Shown here piece after piece: positions 23,022 through 25,944 of a DNA stretch of 25,944 nt (positions are counted from its first letter, which is position 1; each line of letters opens with the position of its first letter). Position numbers and translations under genes: made by a program. The stretch is from positions 1 through 25,944 of IMG/VR virus record IMGVR_UViG_3300001680_000538; one strand, given 5' to 3'. Source of the stretch: a virus. The notes under the pieces were generated by a model, which was given only the letters and a program-made list of their open reading frames with translations, was not told the origin of the DNA and did not search any database.

Positions 23022-23396
23022 ATGAAAATCAAAAAACAAATGATATGGGTTAGGTTTCAAAAGGAAGGAATACACAAGTTCCCTGCTGCTTTAACTGAAC
23101 CTGAATTAGAAGACGTGAAGTTCTTAGGATATCCACATAGACATATCTTCCATTTCAAAGTTGGTATTGAAGTTAAACATGATGATAGAGACATTGAATT
23201 CATTCAATTCAAGAGATGGATAGAATCATTATATGAAGACATTCAAGGCCCACTTGTGTTGGATTATCAGTCATGTGAGATGATATCAGATGACCTTTGC
23301 GAAGCAATTAATTATAAATACCCTAATAGAGACATTACAATTAGTGTGTCTGAGGATAACGAAAACGGTTCACACACGGAGTATACCAATGATTAA
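23022..23396 (+). CDS. T-fold (QueD/PTPS-like) protein, probably non-canonical
   Basis: 124 residues. FLGYPHRHIFHFKVGIEVKHDDRDIEFIQFKRWIESLYED, a stretch with SCEMISDDLCEAI, and ITISVSEDNENGSHTEY reproduce the strand-strand-helix-helix-strand plan of pterin synthases. An HxH pair and a glutamate lie near the end, but the catalytic cysteine region and full zinc set of QueD are not apparent. It may bind a pterin or deazapurine, or have become structural. Its place between folE/queD and the DpdA-like gene supports a link to base modification. It has its own promoter and probably a leaderless transcript. Confidence 0.5.
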   Translation: MKIKKQMIWVRFQKEGIHKFPAALTEPELEDVKFLGYPHRHIFHFKVGIEVKHDDRDIEFIQFKRWIESLYEDIQGPLVLDYQSCEMISDDLCEAINYKYPNRDITISVSEDNENGSHTEYTND

Positions 23397-23577
23397 AATT
23401 AAAGCAATTAGAGAAGCAAAGAAACAAGACGACGAGATGTTTGGTTGGATTATAGACAAATTAGAAAACTCAAAACTTACTAACGATAAGATGAAGAAAG
23501 AGTTTGCTAAGAAGTTTGGAGCAGCAGCTGCGAAGAAGAACTTCGACGACATGGTCACTATGGCAATGGATGGCTAA
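23389..23577 (+). CDS. Small lysine-rich protein, unknown
   Basis: 62 residues from ATG 23389, with GGAG upstream and an 8-nt overlap with the T-fold gene; upstream in-frame starts would overlap that gene much further. Highly charged and helical (REAKKQDDEMFGWIIDKLENSKLTNDKMKKEFAKKFG), ending in an alanine-lysine segment and DDMVTMAMDG. No family recognised. A DNA- or protein-binding helper is conceivable from charge only. Confidence 0.55.
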   Translation: MIKIKAIREAKKQDDEMFGWIIDKLENSKLTNDKMKKEFAKKFGAAAAKKNFDDMVTMAMDG

Positions 23578-23609
23578 ACACTAAACAATATTATATTATG
23601 GAGAAGTAA

Positions 23610-24431
23610 ATGAGTAAGATTAAATTTTGTCATATATCGCCTAAAGCGTTTGACTACCATGCCGCTCAATGGAGTGGTATTCATCTAACACTAGCACATT
23701 TAGTTGAAGCTAGTGGACCCAACTACTGCATGCCCTTCCAAGATGGTAAAGATATCATCTTAGATAACAGTGCGTTTGAAATGTACAAACAAGGTAAACC
23801 AATGTATCCGTCCAATATGTTAATGGATATGGCTGCACAAATCAATGCCAACTATATCGTAATGTCTGACTATCCAGGTGAACCTGGTCAAAAGACTATT
23901 GATGCAGCAAAGAATTTAGGTCCAGCTTTCATTAAGAAGGGATATAAAACATTCTTTGTACCTCAGTCTAAAGTAGGTGACTTAGATGATTACATTGAGA
24001 CATTCGCTTGGGCATTAGAACAAGATTGGATTGATCTGATTGGTGTATCAATTCTTGGAGTACCTAATGCTTATGGTGTAGAGAAAGACAACAATCTTCA
24101 ACGATTCTTATCACGATGGAAGATTATGCAAGAACTAGAGTCTCGTGGATTACTTAATGAGAGCCATGAGAACAAACTACATTTCCTTGGTATGGTTGAT
24201 GGTCCTAACGAGATCGATTTAGTTAAAGACTATGCATACTACATAAACAGTTGGGACACTTCAGCAGCTGTTTGGGCAGGAATGAATGGTGTACGATTTG
24301 ATGAAACACCAACAGGTCTTATCAATGGTAAGATTGAATCTGAAGTAAACTTTAACATTAAGACGTCTGATAGACTTCCTGATGTTGATTACAATATGAA
24401 TTTTATTAATGGAAAGGAGTGTATATCATGA
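23610..24431 (+). CDS. dpdA: DpdA-like DNA 7-deazaguanine transglycosylase
   Basis: 273 residues. DIILDNSAFEMYKQGKP near 48-64 resembles the catalytic Asp motif of tRNA-guanine transglycosylases (DSGGF) in the form typical of phage DpdA (DNxAFE). YIVMSDYPGEPGQKTIDAA, DLIGVSILG and KLHFLGMVDGPNEIDLV follow the same barrel, in which later strands end in glycine-rich loops. DpdA swaps guanine in DNA for a preformed 7-deazaguanine, which can block host restriction. FolE, QueD and QueE just upstream would supply that base. The start has GGAG 6 nt before ATG. The end overlaps the next gene. Confidence 0.78.
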   Translation: MSKIKFCHISPKAFDYHAAQWSGIHLTLAHLVEASGPNYCMPFQDGKDIILDNSAFEMYKQGKPMYPSNMLMDMAAQINANYIVMSDYPGEPGQKTIDAAKNLGPAFIKKGYKTFFVPQSKVGDLDDYIETFAWALEQDWIDLIGVSILGVPNAYGVEKDNNLQRFLSRWKIMQELESRGLLNESHENKLHFLGMVDGPNEIDLVKDYAYYINSWDTSAAVWAGMNGVRFDETPTGLINGKIESEVNFNIKTSDRLPDVDYNMNFINGKECIS

Positions 24432-24919
24432 AACATATCATGGGACAATTCTCAAGGTCTAAATTGAGTGGAGTGAAGGAAGGAGATGTACAGCCAAATG
24501 CTGTAGATTTAAGGGTGGATAAGATATTTCGTATTGAAAGTAACTTATTTACTATCAACGAGAGTGAGAAGATTCATCGAGGTTCAACTGAGATTGTTCC
24601 GAATGAGAACGGTAATTGGTTCTTATCACCAGGTCACTATGAAGTGATTATGGAAAATAATATTAAAGTTGGAGAGAATGAAGCTGGATGGGTTATTACT
24701 CGATCCACTTTAAATCGTAATGGTATATTCTTAACTTCAGGATTATATGATTCAGGTTATGATGGATGTATGGCTGGTTGTATGCATATAGCTTGTGGTG
24801 ATGTTAAACTAACACGTGGCACTCGTATCGGACAATATCTATCATTTGATGCAGAAGCATTGCATTCATATGATGGTGATTATGGTCGTGGTAAGGGTCA
24901 TGATGAGAAGTACAAGTGA
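24428..24919 (+). CDS. dCTP deaminase/dUTPase-superfamily protein
   Basis: 163 residues from ATG 24428, placed 8 nt after AAAGGAG; the GTG at 24419 overlaps that ribosome site. QPNAVDLRVDKIFRI, WVITRSTLNRNGIFLTSGLYDSGYDGCMAG and GTRIGQYLSFDA align with dCTP deaminase (RSSLARLG, RIDPGWSG, PGMLIGALSF). The glutamate that serves as base in E. coli dCTP deaminase (in IVLEF) is replaced by Cys or Gly in GCMAGCM, so it may act as dUTPase or have changed activity. A nucleotide-pool role fits its place before dNMP kinase and DNA polymerase. Confidence 0.75.
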   Translation: MKHIMGQFSRSKLSGVKEGDVQPNAVDLRVDKIFRIESNLFTINESEKIHRGSTEIVPNENGNWFLSPGHYEVIMENNIKVGENEAGWVITRSTLNRNGIFLTSGLYDSGYDGCMAGCMHIACGDVKLTRGTRIGQYLSFDAEALHSYDGDYGRGKGHDEKYK

Positions 24920-25449
24920 TTGTAGCATTAACAGGATTAGCTGGGGTAGGTAAAGATACTGCTGCGGAGATAGTAGCAGAAATCCTAGGAGGAGCTGCAA
25001 TTATGGCATTAGCTGACTTACCTAAAGAGATGGCTGCTGTGCACTTTGATATTCCAGTCCACTACTTTCATGATAGAGATTTGAAAGATACTCCATTATC
25101 AGCAACTGGAAAGAGTCCTAGGTCAATGCTTGTTGGAATGTGGGATGAACTATTCGAAGAACGTGGAAAGGATTTCACCCTTCAATTGAATTTACGTAAG
25201 ATGAATGATATACTGCGCACTGAAAAGAACCTTGTAATATCTGATGTTCGTTATCCAATTGAGTTTGATTGGGTTGATAATGAGTGTATTACATTATTAA
25301 ATATACAAAGAGACAACATTACTAAGACGATCGATCACGTTACTGAAGCAGGTACCTTAAAAGGATTTCCCGTTGATAATAACGGAACTATCGATGATTT
25401 AAAGGTTACATTAACAGATATGTTTATGAACCCCACCTCGTTCATATGA
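24916..25449 (+). CDS. Deoxynucleoside monophosphate kinase-like protein
   Basis: 177 residues beginning at GTG within GTGA overlap. The P-loop GLAGVGKDT lies at 7-15, with ALADLPKEM, YFHDRDLKDTPL, SPRSMLVGMWDE and VISDVRYPIEFDWV. These match phage dNMP kinases (T4 gp1 type), which phosphorylate dNMPs from degraded host DNA to dNDPs. T4 gp1 is longer (241), so this is a compact form. A modified dNMP could also be a substrate in such phages, but DpdA modifies after synthesis, so the ordinary role is more likely. Confidence 0.78.
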   Translation: MIVALTGLAGVGKDTAAEIVAEILGGAAIMALADLPKEMAAVHFDIPVHYFHDRDLKDTPLSATGKSPRSMLVGMWDELFEERGKDFTLQLNLRKMNDILRTEKNLVISDVRYPIEFDWVDNECITLLNIQRDNITKTIDHVTEAGTLKGFPVDNNGTIDDLKVTLTDMFMNPTSFI

Positions 25450-25468
25450 ACAACAACTATGGAGAACT

Positions 25469-25744
25469 ATGGAAATAAAAATTATTAGACTAATTAGTGG
25501 CGAAGAAATCCTAACTGGATGGAATGAGACCATGAATATAGTAGACACCCCGATTGGAATGATATCTACACCGGAAGGCCAAATTAACTTTACACCTTAC
25601 GTACCTTACTCAGATTCAACTGAAATGGAGATACCAGATAGATCGATTCTATGGATCGTTAATCCAACAGAAGAGTTAGTAGACAAATATAAGGAGATGA
25701 CTGGCCAGATCGTAACGCCACCAATGCAAAAAATAATTACATAA
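25469..25744 (+). CDS. Sm-like small phage protein, copy 2
   Basis: 91 residues. EIKIIRLISGEEILTGW, MISTPEGQINFTPYVPYSDS, ILWIVNPTEELVDKYKEMTGQIV is the common layout of Sm-like proteins of T4-like cyanophages, and it parallels the gene at 2720-3049 motif by motif. GGAG lies 4 nt before the ATG. Function unknown; RNA binding is the obvious test. It is the last gene before the DNA polymerase promoter. Confidence 0.65.
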   Translation: MEIKIIRLISGEEILTGWNETMNIVDTPIGMISTPEGQINFTPYVPYSDSTEMEIPDRSILWIVNPTEELVDKYKEMTGQIVTPPMQKIIT

Positions 25745-25749
25745 ACCCG

Positions 25750-25778
25750 TTGACATTTGACGCAAATTACTATATAAT
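25750..25778 (+). promoter_or_regulatory. Sigma70-type promoter for DNA polymerase gene 43, probably leaderless
   Basis: TTGACA (25750-25755), 17 bp, TATAAT (25773-25778), both perfect consensus. The gene 43 ATG at 25785 is 6 nt beyond the -10 box, where the first transcribed base is expected. No ribosome site can fit in the mRNA from this promoter. Confidence 0.87.
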
Positions 25779-25784
25779 GACTCT

Positions 25785-25944
25785 ATGAACAAATTTTATA
25801 CTAGCGTCTGTCGACGTGGAAATAACATACTGTATCGTGGATACGAAGATGGTAAAGCTTTCGCAAGAAAGGTACCATTTCAACCTACGATGTATTATCC
25901 TACTAATGTGGAAACTGGATGGAAGACTTTAGATGGTCGACATG
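25785..25944 (+). CDS. 43: DNA polymerase gp43, N-terminal 53 codons (3' end outside window)
   Basis: The frame from ATG 25785 runs open to the right edge: MNKFYTSVCRRGNNILYRG, then FARKVPFQPTMYYPTN and ETGWKTLDG. T4 gp43 begins MKEFYISIETVGNNIVERY, with EVEYLPTMF, so the match covers the start, the GNNI turn and the PTM segment. This is the family B replicative polymerase with proofreading exonuclease. In T4 it directly follows regA; here it is 9.4 kb away and has its own consensus promoter. Confidence 0.88.
   Translation, partial: MNKFYTSVCRRGNNILYRGYEDGKAFARKVPFQPTMYYPTNVETGWKTLDGRH

Noticed and set aside
1-25944. tRNA genes, CRISPR arrays, insertion sequences or prophage attachment sites
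   Set aside because: No cloverleaf, regular repeat-spacer series, transposase or terminal repeats were seen by eye; gaps between genes are too short for most of them.

Overview
This is an AT-rich, densely packed stretch of a T4-like myovirus genome. All recognised genes are on the + strand. The T4 core replication/recombination genes are present in familiar order: uvsY, uvsW, gene 55 (late sigma), 47 and 46 (recombination nuclease), 45 (clamp), 44 and 62 (clamp loader), regA, and the first 53 codons of gene 43 (DNA polymerase) at the right edge. The combination of a GroES-type co-chaperonin, Sm-like small proteins, a CobS/MoxR-like ATPase and transport/metabolism genes resembles T4-like phages of marine bacteria (cyanophage or pelagiphage style) more than coliphage T4. 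The transporters suggest a Gram-negative, probably proteobacterial host, but the host cannot be settled from this window.

Layout. 2-751: end of a 2OG-Fe(II) oxygenase-like gene. 743-3049: a T4-type late promoter, then uvsY, uvsW and an Sm-like gene. 3050-3217: a regulatory gap with two back-to-back sigma70-type promoters, one facing left with no recognisable gene. 3218-9567: one tightly overlapped operon (55, groES, three sugar-nucleotide genes, 47, a secreted protein, 46, a small membrane protein). 9648-13415: a HEXXH/von Willebrand A protein and a MoxR/CobS-like AAA+ ATPase with small companions. 13482-16417: clamp, two small proteins, clamp loader and RegA. 16424-20027: SbmA/BacA-like peptide transporter, TctA-like permease and TctC-like binding protein. 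20106-25744: 7-deazaguanine and nucleotide genes (queE, a phosphoribosyltransferase, queD, folE, a GIY-YIG protein, a T-fold protein, a DpdA-like transglycosylase, a DCD/DUT-family enzyme, a dNMP kinase) and a second Sm-like gene. 25785-end: gene 43.

How it works together. Nine sigma70-type promoters (TTGAC + TATAAT), all with a spacer of exactly 17 bp, drive short operons, so host RNA polymerase probably transcribes the region early or mid infection; gp55 with the clamp would later switch to late promoters. Accessory cargo has been inserted at joints of the conserved replication block: sugar-nucleotide genes between 55 and 47, a secreted protein between 47 and 46, and about 9.4 kb of transport and DNA-modification genes between regA and 43. 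FolE, QueD, QueE and the DpdA-like protein form a near-complete route for placing a 7-deazaguanine base in phage DNA. No QueC is seen here, so the carboxy form is a reasonable prediction if none exists elsewhere. The SbmA-TctA-TctC set, co-transcribed with the clamp loader, is the most unusual cargo. No tRNA, CRISPR array, insertion sequence or convincing intrinsic terminator was seen, and no gene-free gap exceeds about 170 bp.
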